DNA from: Hyphomonadaceae bacterium | Lineage (GTDB): Bacteria > Pseudomonadota > Alphaproteobacteria > Caulobacterales > Aquidulcibacteraceae | NCBI GenBank assembly: GCA_019753105.1 | Contig: JAIELJ010000014.1 | Coordinates: 124,001 to 188,000 of the forward strand | Direction: 5' to 3' | Length of the DNA: 64,000 bases | In this document: piece after piece, positions 8,957 to 18,898 of the stretch | How the letters are laid out: each line of letters starts with the position of its first letter | Numbering within the stretch: position 1 is the first letter of the stretch | Made by a program: the position numbers and the translations under genes | Notes under the pieces: model-generated | What the model was told of the DNA's origin: nothing | The model's database searches: none | The model's input: the letters and a program-made list of their open reading frames with translations, nothing else

Positions 8957-9328
8957 ATGCGGTTTGTGGCTTTGATTGTGATCGCGGCGCTTGGCGCGTG
9001 TGCGACGGCGGCGGCGCAGGATGCTTCGCCATCGCTGGACGGCGCCTGGATCGTCGATCTCAGCACCGATCCGAACACGCCCTACACCCAACCCATGCAG
9101 CTCACGCTCAACGCGGACCGCACGGTCTCCGGCTCGTTCTATCAAAGCGAGATCGAAGCCGGCCGCTGGCGCACCGATCGCGGCCGCACCTGCTTGAGCT
9201 TCCGCACCACCGATGGCGTCGGCCCCTATCACACCGCCGCGTGCCTGGTTGGCGATCGCGTCGAGGGCCAGACCTGGGCCGAGCACCGCAACTTCCTGTT
9301 CGTCTGGAACGCTGCGCGCGCGCCATAA
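8957..9328 (+). CDS. Small secreted lipoprotein, hypothetical
   Basis: A 123-aa protein with an N-terminal signal and the possible lipobox LGAC (Cys15). The mature part reads like a small beta-barrel or lipocalin-like fold: LDGAWIVDLSTDP, alternating strands with LTLNADRTVSGSFY, GRWRTDRGRTCLSF, then VEGQTWAEHRNFLFVW. The two cysteines in the mature region (in TCLSF and AACLVG) could pair. It is transcribed away from the kinase and converges on the next minus-strand gene. Ligand and function are unknown. Confidence 0.7.
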   Translation: MRFVALIVIAALGACATAAAQDASPSLDGAWIVDLSTDPNTPYTQPMQLTLNADRTVSGSFYQSEIEAGRWRTDRGRTCLSFRTTDGVGPYHTAACLVGDRVEGQTWAEHRNFLFVWNAARAP

Positions 9329-9389
9329 GGCGGGCGCGCGGAAGCGCCGCCGGAAGGCGGTTAGGTAGGCGCAGGTTTCGTGCGGAGAC

Positions 9390-10010
9390 TCATCCGTCGA
9401 ACACAAGCGGCGCATCGCGCGCCGCGTCGCACACAGCAGCGAAGCCGACAGCGCCGACGAGCGGCGGCAGATCGGGCGTGTAACGCAGCACGTCGCGCGC
9501 GCGATGCGGCACAGCATAGAGGCGGCGCGCGAGACGCTGCGCGTAGGGCAGCGGATCGTTGAACACGCGCAGCAGCGCCTCGGCGCGCTCGGCCAGCGGC
9601 CAGGCTGATTTGAAGCGTGCGGCGTCCCACGGATCGCTCTTGTTTGGATCACCGGCGGCGCTTCGCCGGCGGGGACGCCGGCGGTCCGAGAGGAGCACGC
9701 GAAAGCTGACGCGCCAATCGTCCGGTTTGTCGGGCCAGAATTCCATCATGCGTTTGGCGCGCGCGCGTTTCTCGCGCAGCAGCGGCATGCGCGTGTTCGG
9801 CTTCGGCAGCGCCGCCGCTTCGATCATGAGCAGCATGCGCATCAAAGCCTCGCCCGCGCGCAGCCATTGGCCGATGAGCCGCCATTCGGGGCGCAGGATT
9901 GTGTGCCGCGCCGCGATCTCTTCGGAGCGGCCGAAGAGCGAAGCGAGGACATTGATAAAGTCCTGCGCGATGAGCCACAGCGGGCGACGGGTTTGGCGGA
10001 TGTCAGTCAT
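9390..10010 (-). CDS. Hypothetical protein, 206 aa, parent of a truncated copy
   Basis: I do not recognise the family. The protein is basic and Arg/Ala/Leu-rich, with an amphipathic N-terminus (LWLIAQDFINVLASLFGRSEEIAARH) and a KRARAKRMMEFWPDKPDDWRVSF segment in the middle. No signal peptide or membrane span is clear. The first ~45 codons and about 45 bp of upstream DNA occur again in diverged form at 10143-10308, which shows that this locus has been duplicated and the second copy lost most of its length. The ATG lies in TCAGTCAT; no strong ribosome site is visible. Confidence 0.65.
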   Translation of the reverse strand: MTDIRQTRRPLWLIAQDFINVLASLFGRSEEIAARHTILRPEWRLIGQWLRAGEALMRMLLMIEAAALPKPNTRMPLLREKRARAKRMMEFWPDKPDDWRVSFRVLLSDRRRPRRRSAAGDPNKSDPWDAARFKSAWPLAERAEALLRVFNDPLPYAQRLARRLYAVPHRARDVLRYTPDLPPLVGAVGFAAVCDAARDAPLVFDG

Positions 10011-10121
10011 GTGCGTCGCGCGCAGTTTATGCGCGGCGGGAGCCCGGTCGGATAGATTTTGTGCGCGGTGTTGATTGCGCTCGGAAAATGGGTGCGCGGC
10101 TGTGGGATAGAGGCGTCCCTT

Positions 10122-10262
10122 CTACTTAACCAGGAGAAAGGACGCCCGCGCCGCGATCTCGTCCGGCTGGCCCAAGATCGAGAAGAGGACGTTCAAGACG
10201 TCCTGCGCGACGGCCCAGAGATGGCCCAGAGATGACGAACCGGTTTGGCGGATGCCAGTCAT
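10122..10262 (-). pseudogene. Truncated duplicate of the 206-aa gene (46 codons)
   Basis: Reading back from 10262 gives MTGIRQT then LGHLWAVAQDVLNVLFSILG and QPDEIAARASFLLVK before a stop, aligning to the start of the 206-aa protein (MTDIRQTRRPLWLIAQDFIN). The copy lacks everything after the EIAAR motif. It also carries an 11-bp tandem duplication (GGCCCAGAGAT twice, about 10212-10233) relative to the intact gene. Similarity continues upstream of the ATG for about 45 bp. It could still be expressed as a 46-aa peptide, but the pattern is that of a gene remnant. Confidence 0.7.
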
Positions 10263-10400
10263 ATGCGTCGCGCGGAGTTTAACGCGGACGCGGGGTCGGT
10301 CGGATTGAGGGCGGGGTTATCCTCGGACTGGCGACATCCCAACGGATGAATATTTGAAGGCATCCGCGCGCCCTGATACACGTTTCGATTGAGGGGGCGC

Positions 10401-11256
10401 ATGACGATTTCATTTTCTCTGCCGGATGGAGTTGACTCTCGGGCTTATTATTCGCCAGCGCCATCTGGCGATCTGATTGTATTCGTCCATGGCTTTCAGG
10501 GAAGAAGCCTGTCTACTTGGTCAAGCCTTGTTCAACGCTTTGATTCAAGCGCTGACATCAAGGGGGCAGACCTCTGTTTCTTCGGCTACGACAGCCTAAA
10601 CGAGCAAGTATCTATCAGCGCCTCGGCCTTCTGGTCCTGTCTGTCTGCGGTCGTCGATGGCAGCGCGCGGGGTGAGTGCCGTGGATTGAGTGGATCTCGA
10701 AGGATCCATCGCGGAGCACTAGCGTACAAACGAATATTTGTTGTTGGGTATTCTCTCGGTGCCGCAGTGGTTCGACGAGGACTGTTGCTTGGTAGTCGAC
10801 GGACACCACCAGAGTGGCTCGCGCGGATTCGTTTGATCTTCATCGCGCCCGCTCACCACGGAGCTCGGGTAGAGAGACTTCTGGCCTCCGTCTCCGCGTT
10901 AGCACAAGGTTTATCAGTAGTCGGGGCTGCATTTGAAGCAGCGCGACACTATCTGATGCACTCAACACCGTCGCTTGAAGACATTACCCCCGAGTCTGCC
11001 CTTTCTGAAATTGTTGTACGAAGACTCCAAGCAGTTACAGGCTCAGGCGTCCGAAACTTCTCGTCGGCAAGCAGCAGCGATCATCGAATCCCGAAGAATT
11101 GGATTTCCCGCGGACGAGAAGGTCGTAGTTGTAGAGGGGATGTTCAACGCGCCACCGCAGTCCATTTATAGGAATGCGACGCACACAAACGTTTTGCGCG
11201 GCGAGAACAGCGAAGGAGTGTACGCAGATTTGCTCCGGGTCATGGATGAAGCGTGA
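10401..11256 (+). pseudogene. Alpha/beta hydrolase, interrupted by a single-base frameshift
   Basis: The 5' frame (from ATG 10401, after GAGGGGG) encodes a hydrolase with the oxyanion-loop motif FVHGFQG, nucleophile elbow VGYSLGA and a middle region ending SLEDITPESA. From about 11000 the coding signal moves to the +1 frame, which continues FLKLLYEDSKQLQAQ... PADEKVVVVEG... THTNVLR (candidate acid and histidine) to the stop at 11256. Removing one C from GCCC at 10998-11001 joins the two frames smoothly. Read as one protein it is about 284 aa, lipase/esterase-like, with unknown substrate. The stop overlaps the next gene's ATG. The shift may be a true mutation, a sequencing error, or slippage. 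Confidence 0.65.
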
Positions 11257-12065
11257 TGCCTGAATACGCTACGATTACGCAGACGCTACTTGAGGCTTAC
11301 CGCAAGCTGGTTGCGTATCTGAGGGTTACGCAACCCGAACCGCCCGCCGCCTCATACTTGCGTCAGCTTGAAGGATTTGGCGGACGCACAAGCGAGGAGT
11401 CGAGAGTTTATTTCGCGGACGACGCTAGCATTCGGCGTGTTGATCAAGAAACGGAGCGCGAACTCGCTGCTCGTATTCTGCATGGAATCCAAAGCACCGC
11501 TAAGGGCCTTCCCGGAATGCGAGAGGTGATCCTTTGTGATGCGTGGAATGAGACTCGGTTGAGGCTGTTGAAGGACGAGACGATAAGGTCGCTTTTGAAC
11601 GCTTTCTATTCATCCGAGACCGACCCTCTTCAATACATACAAAATTCGAACCTCAACGACCTAATCTCGTTCTCGATCGAGCCCGATAATGGAGAGAGCC
11701 ATCGGCGTAGAGCTAAGGGCTTCGAGGGGTTCTTGTCGTGCGTTAGAGAATTTGACGAATTGGCGATATCCGCTGATCTGAAGGATTTGACTAATCGGTA
11801 TCTGGACCATGTCTTGGGTGAAAAGGCAGTGGGAATTAAGGTTGCGATTTCGACAGCGCTTGGATCATTGCAAGCGGCGGCCGTTGAGACTTATCTGGAG
11901 CGCGATCGCGCAGAGCGTCCTGATTGGCGTCGGCCCGCACAAATGAGTCAGCTGTATCTCAACATCGGGACGATAGGCTTGAGTGGGTCTCTCGCGCAAG
12001 AGTGGCCAGATTATCTCCGAACGTCGCTACGCCTTGCTCCCCCTTCTCGAGGCGATGAAGAGTAG
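11256..12065 (+). CDS. Unknown protein coupled to the hydrolase, 269 aa
   Basis: No family is recognised. The sequence is soluble and mostly helical (TLLEAYRKLVAYLRV, ETERELAARILHGIQ, ETIRSLLNAFYSSETD), with no signal peptide, membrane span or obvious catalytic motif. The ATG at 11256 overlaps the hydrolase stop (TGATG). Codon use and base composition are visibly more AT-rich than the flanking thiC and btu genes, with GAT/AAT/TTG codons common, which suggests the pair arrived together by transfer. It ends three bases before the convergent thiC stop. Confidence 0.7.
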   Translation: MPEYATITQTLLEAYRKLVAYLRVTQPEPPAASYLRQLEGFGGRTSEESRVYFADDASIRRVDQETERELAARILHGIQSTAKGLPGMREVILCDAWNETRLRLLKDETIRSLLNAFYSSETDPLQYIQNSNLNDLISFSIEPDNGESHRRRAKGFEGFLSCVREFDELAISADLKDLTNRYLDHVLGEKAVGIKVAISTALGSLQAAAVETYLERDRAERPDWRRPAQMSQLYLNIGTIGLSGSLAQEWPDYLRTSLRLAPPSRGDEE

Positions 12066-12067
12066 CG

Positions 12068-14312
<2,245 letters not shown>

Positions 14313-14313
14313 A

Positions 14314-14406
14314 CGCGCCTCCCTCCGCCGGTGTTAGCCGGATCAGGTTCTACGGGTCGCGAGGAAAGCCTCGCCTCTCAGCCGCCTAAGCGCGGCCCCC
14401 CGGGAC
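14314..14406 (-). promoter_or_regulatory. TPP riboswitch (THI element)
   Basis: On the minus strand the segment reads GGGGGCC, then GGCTGAGAGGCGA, then GACCCGTAGAACCTGATCCG and GGCTAACACCGGCGGAGGGA: the CTGAGA and ACCTGAT...AACACCGGCG...AGGGA blocks of the thiamine pyrophosphate aptamer in the correct order. The final stem includes the likely ribosome site for the 4-TM gene, implying control at translation. The outer edges are approximate. Confidence 0.95.
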
Positions 14407-14511
14407 TATCAGCGTGCTCTACGCGCCTCGGTGTGCGAGTGCAACGGGTTGTGGGCCTCCGGGGTCGGGCGCTATAGCGGGCGCGCGAGTACACAGGACA
14501 GGGGACATGTC

Positions 14512-15021
14512 ATGGAACAAGCTGCACCAAGCAAAGTGAGCGCGGGCCTCGTTTGGGGCAGCGTGTTGGGCGTGCTCATCGGAGCGAGCGGGCTCACGAT
14601 CCTGGCCGGACCGGCGGTGCAAAGCATGGCGGGCCTTGCCGGCTGGGTTATTGCGATCGGTACGATTGCTGCCGCGCAATTGCTCTATCGCGGCAAGGCG
14701 CACAGCCTGAGCTATGGTGGCGCTTTTCTGATTGCATTTTTTGTCGCGCTGTTCGGCGCGATTGTGGCTGCGGTGGTGACGTTCCTGGTGATGAGCTTCG
14801 TGCCAGGCGTAGGCGATGCCATTCGCGCACAGGTCGATACGGCGCTGGCGACCAGTCCGAGCGCAGGCGATCCCGCCACGGCGGAAATGGTGGCCAATAT
14901 GATGACGTCGCCCATCGCGCTGTCGATCTTCACGGCAATCGGCCTCATCTTCCAAGGCCTGATCATCGGCCTCATCACCTCGATCTTCATGCGCAAGGAT
15001 GCGAAGCCGGAGGCGGCGTAA
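14512..15021 (+). CDS. DUF4199-like membrane protein
   Basis: A 169-aa integral membrane protein with about four spans. The Gly-rich first helix (GLVWGSVLGVLIGASG), the YRGKAHSLSYGGAFLIAFFVALFGAI segment and the V-P-G-V-G-D-A-I stretch resemble the DUF4199 pattern; this assignment is tentative. The ATG at 14512 is preceded by AGGGGAC; an upstream in-frame start would extend into the riboswitch spacer. Function unknown; it is transcribed alone, away from thiC. Confidence 0.72.
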   Translation: MEQAAPSKVSAGLVWGSVLGVLIGASGLTILAGPAVQSMAGLAGWVIAIGTIAAAQLLYRGKAHSLSYGGAFLIAFFVALFGAIVAAVVTFLVMSFVPGVGDAIRAQVDTALATSPSAGDPATAEMVANMMTSPIALSIFTAIGLIFQGLIIGLITSIFMRKDAKPEAA

Positions 15022-15144
15022 ATCACGCCTTCTCATCCACGCGTCGAATAAGGCAAAGCCGGGGCATTTGCAGGCGACGGCGCGCATCCGATTGCGGGCG
15101 GCTGAACGTTGTGCTTGCTGTGCCGGCGAAGGAGGCGCGGACGC

Positions 15145-15324
15145 ATGGGAACGCCGGCGGATTACACCATTATCGTGCTTCTGGTGGCGGTCGCCGTCGG
15201 CCTCTGGACGATGTTCGATCGCATCGCGCAGCTGCAGCGGGATGTCGATGCCTTGAAGCGCAAGGCTGGCATTGCCGATACCCCGCCGCAGGAAACGGCG
15301 ACATCTCTGCCGCCAGCGGAGTAA
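15145..15324 (+). CDS. Small single-TM protein with coiled-coil tail, 59 aa
   Basis: A well-placed AAGGAGG lies nine bases before the ATG. The protein has one membrane span (YTIIVLLVAVAVGLWTMF) followed by a short heptad-like helix (DRIAQLQRDVDALKRKAG) and a Pro/Thr-rich end. No family is recognised. The strong ribosome site and the clean charge and hydrophobic layout make it a likely real gene despite its length. It ends 22 bp before the next lipoprotein gene and may be co-transcribed with it. Confidence 0.65.
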   Translation: MGTPADYTIIVLLVAVAVGLWTMFDRIAQLQRDVDALKRKAGIADTPPQETATSLPPAE

Positions 15325-15346
15325 CACGCTCACGGGGAGGCGTTAC

Positions 15347-15808
15347 GTGCGAGCTTTGTTTTTGGCGCTAGCTTTGGCCGGGTGCGGGGCATCGACACAA
15401 GCGCCGGCCGCGCCGTCAACTGATGGCCTCGATTGGATGAGCGGCTATTGGCTCGCTTGCGAGGACGACGAGACGGCGGAGAATTGGATCGGCGCTGGGC
15501 GTGGCGTGTTGCTCGGGACCAATCTGAGCGGCGGTGGCTATGAGTTCTTGCGCATCGCGCCGAACGAGGCTGGCGTGTTCGTCTACTACTCGATGCCCGG
15601 CGGACGCTCTCCGCCGACAGAGTTTACGCTTGTCAGCAACGAAAATCAGCGCGCCGTGTTTGAAAACCTCGCGCACGATTTCCCGCAGCGCATTATCTAC
15701 GAGCGCGCCGGAGATTTCATGAGCGCGCGCATCGAGGGGCCGATCGAGGGCCGTACCATGGAATGGGATTTCACCCGCGCTTCCCCGGATGGTCGCTGTC
15801 CGTCCTAG
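15347..15808 (+). CDS. DUF6265-like lipoprotein
   Basis: A 153-aa exported protein starting at GTG 15347 (GGGGAGG upstream), with signal and lipobox LAGC (Cys13). The mature part contains WMSGYWLACEDDETAENWIG, LGTNLSG, YEFLRIAP, FENLAHDFPQRIIYER and MEWDF, the pattern I associate with DUF6265 (a small beta-sandwich or barrel-like secreted domain). Function is not established. It converges on the MscS gene with a 4-bp overlap of coding ends. Confidence 0.78.
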   Translation: MRALFLALALAGCGASTQAPAAPSTDGLDWMSGYWLACEDDETAENWIGAGRGVLLGTNLSGGGYEFLRIAPNEAGVFVYYSMPGGRSPPTEFTLVSNENQRAVFENLAHDFPQRIIYERAGDFMSARIEGPIEGRTMEWDFTRASPDGRCPS

Positions 15809-16986
15809 CGCGGCGGCTGATCCGGCATCACAAGCACGGTGGTCTTCGTCGGCACGTCGATGCCGGCCTCGTCGAAGGCGAGTTTGATGCGGCGCAGATA
15901 CTCGCGCTGAATCATCCATTGCTTGCCCGGCGCTGTCTTGATCCGCGCTTTCAGCATGACGCCTGTGTCCGTCACTGCATCGACGCCGACAACTTCGATC
16001 GGCGATTCGATGAACGGTGCGAACGCCTCTTCGGCCCTGAGCGTATCGCCGGTGCTCTTCATCAAATCGAGCGCTTCAGTGACACTGGCGGTGTGCGCGA
16101 CTTGCAGACTGAAGACCGCGAAGCTGAAGTTTTTGGTGCGGTTATGGATCACCTGCGCTTCGCTGTAGGGGAAGATGTGTAGCGTGCCGTCGAAGTCGCG
16201 CAGCTTGATGGTGCGGATCGACATTTCTTCCACCACGCCGCCAAAATCCGCGATCATGACGACATCGCCGATGGAGACCGCGTCCTCGATGATGAGGAAG
16301 ATGCCGGTCAGGAAGTCTTTGACGATCGTTTGCGCGCCGAAGCCGATGGCGAGGCCGATAATGCCAGCCCCGGCAAGCAGTGGCCCGATTTCGACGCCGA
16401 CCTCCGAGAGCGTCATCATCGTCGCGACGATGATAAGCGTTGTTGTCGACACGCCGGCAAGAACCGGCGCCAGAGTACGCACCTGCGCTGCGCGGCGGAA
16501 ATTCTTTGAACGCGCCGCGACGCGCGCGAACAGGTGCTTGATCGCAAGTTGCGAAATCTCGATCGCGGCAAGCGAGAGCACGATGATGAGCGCGATGCGC
16601 CAGAGGTGGTTGAGGATGGCCCCGACGGGCCCCTCGTTGAGGCTCGCAAAGTCGAAGCCCCAGACCCGCAAAATGACCAGAATGGCGGTCACAAAAATAG
16701 CGACGCGCGCGATACGCAGCGTCCACTTGCCGATCTGATCGCGTCGGCGCGGTGCGCCCTCGACGGGCGGCGCGAAGCGTTCGGTCGCGGTCGTGAACAG
16801 GAGGCGTAAGCCCCACATCAAAAGCATTGCGCCGACCAGAACGAGCACCGACAGGCCGCCGCGCAGAGCGGCCTGTTGGGGATCGAGCGAGATTGCTTCC
16901 GTGATGAAGGTCTGAACTTGTTCGATGAGGCCGGTGAACTCGATCGAGGGCGTTTCGGCGGGCGTGGGAGCGGGTTGGGTCGTCAT
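15805..16986 (-). CDS. Mechanosensitive channel, MscS family
   Basis: Inner-membrane tension-gated channel. The protein (393 aa) has three or four N-terminal spans, the pore-lining helix region with PLLAGAGIIGLAIGFGAQTI, the following VKDFLTGIFLIIEDAVSIGD, and the cytoplasmic beta domain DFGGVVEEMSIRTIKLRD with the C-terminal alpha/beta part. These are the MscS family core. The N-terminal extension with a Pro/Thr stretch is longer than in E. coli MscS, similar to YbdG/YnaI-sized members. No operon partner. Confidence 0.9.
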   Translation of the reverse strand: MTTQPAPTPAETPSIEFTGLIEQVQTFITEAISLDPQQAALRGGLSVLVLVGAMLLMWGLRLLFTTATERFAPPVEGAPRRRDQIGKWTLRIARVAIFVTAILVILRVWGFDFASLNEGPVGAILNHLWRIALIIVLSLAAIEISQLAIKHLFARVAARSKNFRRAAQVRTLAPVLAGVSTTTLIIVATMMTLSEVGVEIGPLLAGAGIIGLAIGFGAQTIVKDFLTGIFLIIEDAVSIGDVVMIADFGGVVEEMSIRTIKLRDFDGTLHIFPYSEAQVIHNRTKNFSFAVFSLQVAHTASVTEALDLMKSTGDTLRAEEAFAPFIESPIEVVGVDAVTDTGVMLKARIKTAPGKQWMIQREYLRRIKLAFDEAGIDVPTKTTVLVMPDQPPR

Positions 16987-17038
16987 TGCGCGCGATATTA
17001 GTGCGTCGCGCGCCGATTTCGACCCTCGCCGTCGCGGC

Positions 17039-18340
17039 CTATTGCTTCAGGTTCCGGAACTCCTCTCCACTAACCAGCGTCTGCGTCAGCGCGCTGACGC
17101 GGCCGCGCGAGTCGCGTTCGAAGCGAACGCGCTGGAGGGGAGCGGCGTAATCCACAGCGAACAGATCGTTGCCAAGAGGCGTCAGTGTGAGGCCTGGGCG
17201 CCGGTCGCGATAGAGGACAAGGCGCCCGTTCTCTAGCGCGATCCGGCGTGCGCCATAATCGCCCGCGTATTGCTGCAACGTGCGCGCCGGCAGCGCAGCG
17301 CCTTCGGCGTTGACGGCGTCGAGCGCCCATTGCGCTTCGCGTGCGGCGGCTTCGCTGGGCGAGCCCGCAAGGATCGCTTCAAGTGCGAGCACGCGCGCGC
17401 GACGCAATGCATCGGCGCTCGCCACTTCAACATCGACAGGCACGCCGTCGCCTTCCCAATTGCGGCCAGTGATCGGGTTCACGGGCGAGCCGCCACTGAT
17501 GAACATCGTGAAGCCGTCGCGCAACGGACCCATGCCGCCCGGATTGGCGGCGCCGCCGGAGCGTTGGCCGACAATGGTTGCGCGATCAGCGGCGCCTAGC
17601 GTGTACGCAAACGCTTCGCACGCGGAGCCAGTGCGGCCGCTAGTGATGATGAAGAGTGGCGTATCGAGGCGGCGCTCGCCGCGCGGATCAACGAAATTGC
17701 GTTCGCTGCTTTCGCCGCGGCGCGAGCGGAAGGTGTTGAAGATATCGGCGCCGGGCGGCGTAAAGTACGCGCTGAGATAACCGACCATAGCAGGCGAACC
17801 GCCTGGGCAATCGCTTTCATCGATAATGATCGCGCTTGCGCCGGCGAGCAGGCTCATCGCCGCGTCGGCAGCGCGTCGCGCGGGGGAGGTCTCGGCATCG
17901 CCCGGTGAGAAGTTTGAGAAGCCGCGGAGATCGATGTAGCCGACGCCGCCCGGCAGCATTTCTACGCGCGCAAAGCCATAGGCGCCGCGCGCTGCTGCTG
18001 CTTCCGCTTCGGCGCGGTTTGGCGGACCGGGAGGCGGGCCGCCTGGCGTTGCCGCCTCCGCGGACCATTGGACTCTGAAGTGCGCGTCGCGCGGCTGCAA
18101 GCGTGCGGTCAGCGCGGCGGCCAGATCGCGCGGATAGGTGTAGCGGTCGAACTCACCGGCCTCGTTGGCCCGGCGCAAGTCGGCGGCAATGTTGGCGCCG
18201 ATCTCTTCACTCCAGTAATGGTCTGAGACCGCTTGAGCGGCGTCCTCAACGACTGGCCGCGGTGAAACGGTTTGTGCAGATGCCGGCGCGCTGGCCATAA
18301 GGCAAAGCATGGCTGCGGCGGCATAGAAATTCGACTTCAT
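17039..18340 (-). CDS. Secreted S41-family peptidase
   Basis: Periplasmic or outer-membrane-associated serine protease of the tail-specific/C-terminal-processing fold without a visible PDZ domain. Signal peptide at the N-terminus (MKSNFYAAAAMLCLMASAPA), an N-terminal helical domain (DHYWSEEIGANIAADL), then the core: GGVGYIDLRGFSN, IIIDESDCPGG, LFIITSGRTGSACEAFAY with the candidate catalytic Ser in TGSACEAF, and GQRSGGAANPGG. A ~100-aa C-terminal tail ends in a beta-rich segment with VLYRDRRPGLTLTPL. The start at 18340 (AGGGAG upstream) is preferred over an earlier frame extension because the signal begins there. Confidence 0.85.
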   Translation of the reverse strand: MKSNFYAAAAMLCLMASAPASAQTVSPRPVVEDAAQAVSDHYWSEEIGANIAADLRRANEAGEFDRYTYPRDLAAALTARLQPRDAHFRVQWSAEAATPGGPPPGPPNRAEAEAAAARGAYGFARVEMLPGGVGYIDLRGFSNFSPGDAETSPARRAADAAMSLLAGASAIIIDESDCPGGSPAMVGYLSAYFTPPGADIFNTFRSRRGESSERNFVDPRGERRLDTPLFIITSGRTGSACEAFAYTLGAADRATIVGQRSGGAANPGGMGPLRDGFTMFISGGSPVNPITGRNWEGDGVPVDVEVASADALRRARVLALEAILAGSPSEAAAREAQWALDAVNAEGAALPARTLQQYAGDYGARRIALENGRLVLYRDRRPGLTLTPLGNDLFAVDYAAPLQRVRFERDSRGRVSALTQTLVSGEEFRNLKQ

Positions 18341-18452
18341 ACGAATGGGCTCCCTCAATCGTCCGTATGAGTGTGGGGATGCAACGTTGCGGGCGTGTTG
18401 CAGCGCTTCCGCGCCGATCTGCGACCAACGCGCAGGACAATACGACAAGCGG

Positions 18453-18803
18453 TCAGCGCGGTTTGGCGAACGCCAGAACGACCCAGCCCAAGATGAGCGT
18501 AACGCCGCCGACAGGCGCGAGCATGACCAGCGCCGTCGAGCCCGTCAGCGAAAGCGTGTAGAGCACCGCCGCGAAAAGACCCGCGCCAACGAGGTTCATC
18601 GCCCCGCCGATGGCGTTGAGCCGTCCCGTTCGGTTCACGATCGCGAGCCCCGCTGCGGCGCTGATGAGCTGAATGAAGGCGCCGAGCTTAATGCGCTCAA
18701 GCGCCTCCGGCGCGAGCGTATCGCGCAGCGCGTGCGCTGCCGCCACCAGCATGCACAGGGCAATCACGCCCGAGAGGGCGGCGAGCACATTCATCCAACG
18801 CAT
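18453..18803 (-). CDS. DUF423 family membrane protein
   Basis: A 116-aa protein with about four spans, matching the DUF423/YwdK pattern: A-A-H-A-L after the first helix, KLGAFIQLISAAAGLAIV, then GAGLFAAVLYTLSLTG and LAPVGGVTLILGWVVLAF. Members are widely conserved and mostly uncharacterised. The start at 18803 is chosen because upstream sequence reads as a basic tail; a second Met three codons later is also possible, and the ribosome site is weak. Confidence 0.8.
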   Translation of the reverse strand: MRWMNVLAALSGVIALCMLVAAAHALRDTLAPEALERIKLGAFIQLISAAAGLAIVNRTGRLNAIGGAMNLVGAGLFAAVLYTLSLTGSTALVMLAPVGGVTLILGWVVLAFAKPR

Positions 18804-18898
18804 GGCTTCGCTTAACCCGTCATATGCGGCGCGCCAAGGGCGCTTTGCTGGCGCGCGCACGTGACAATTTGGGGTAATCGGCTTAAAGGCGCTCGCCT

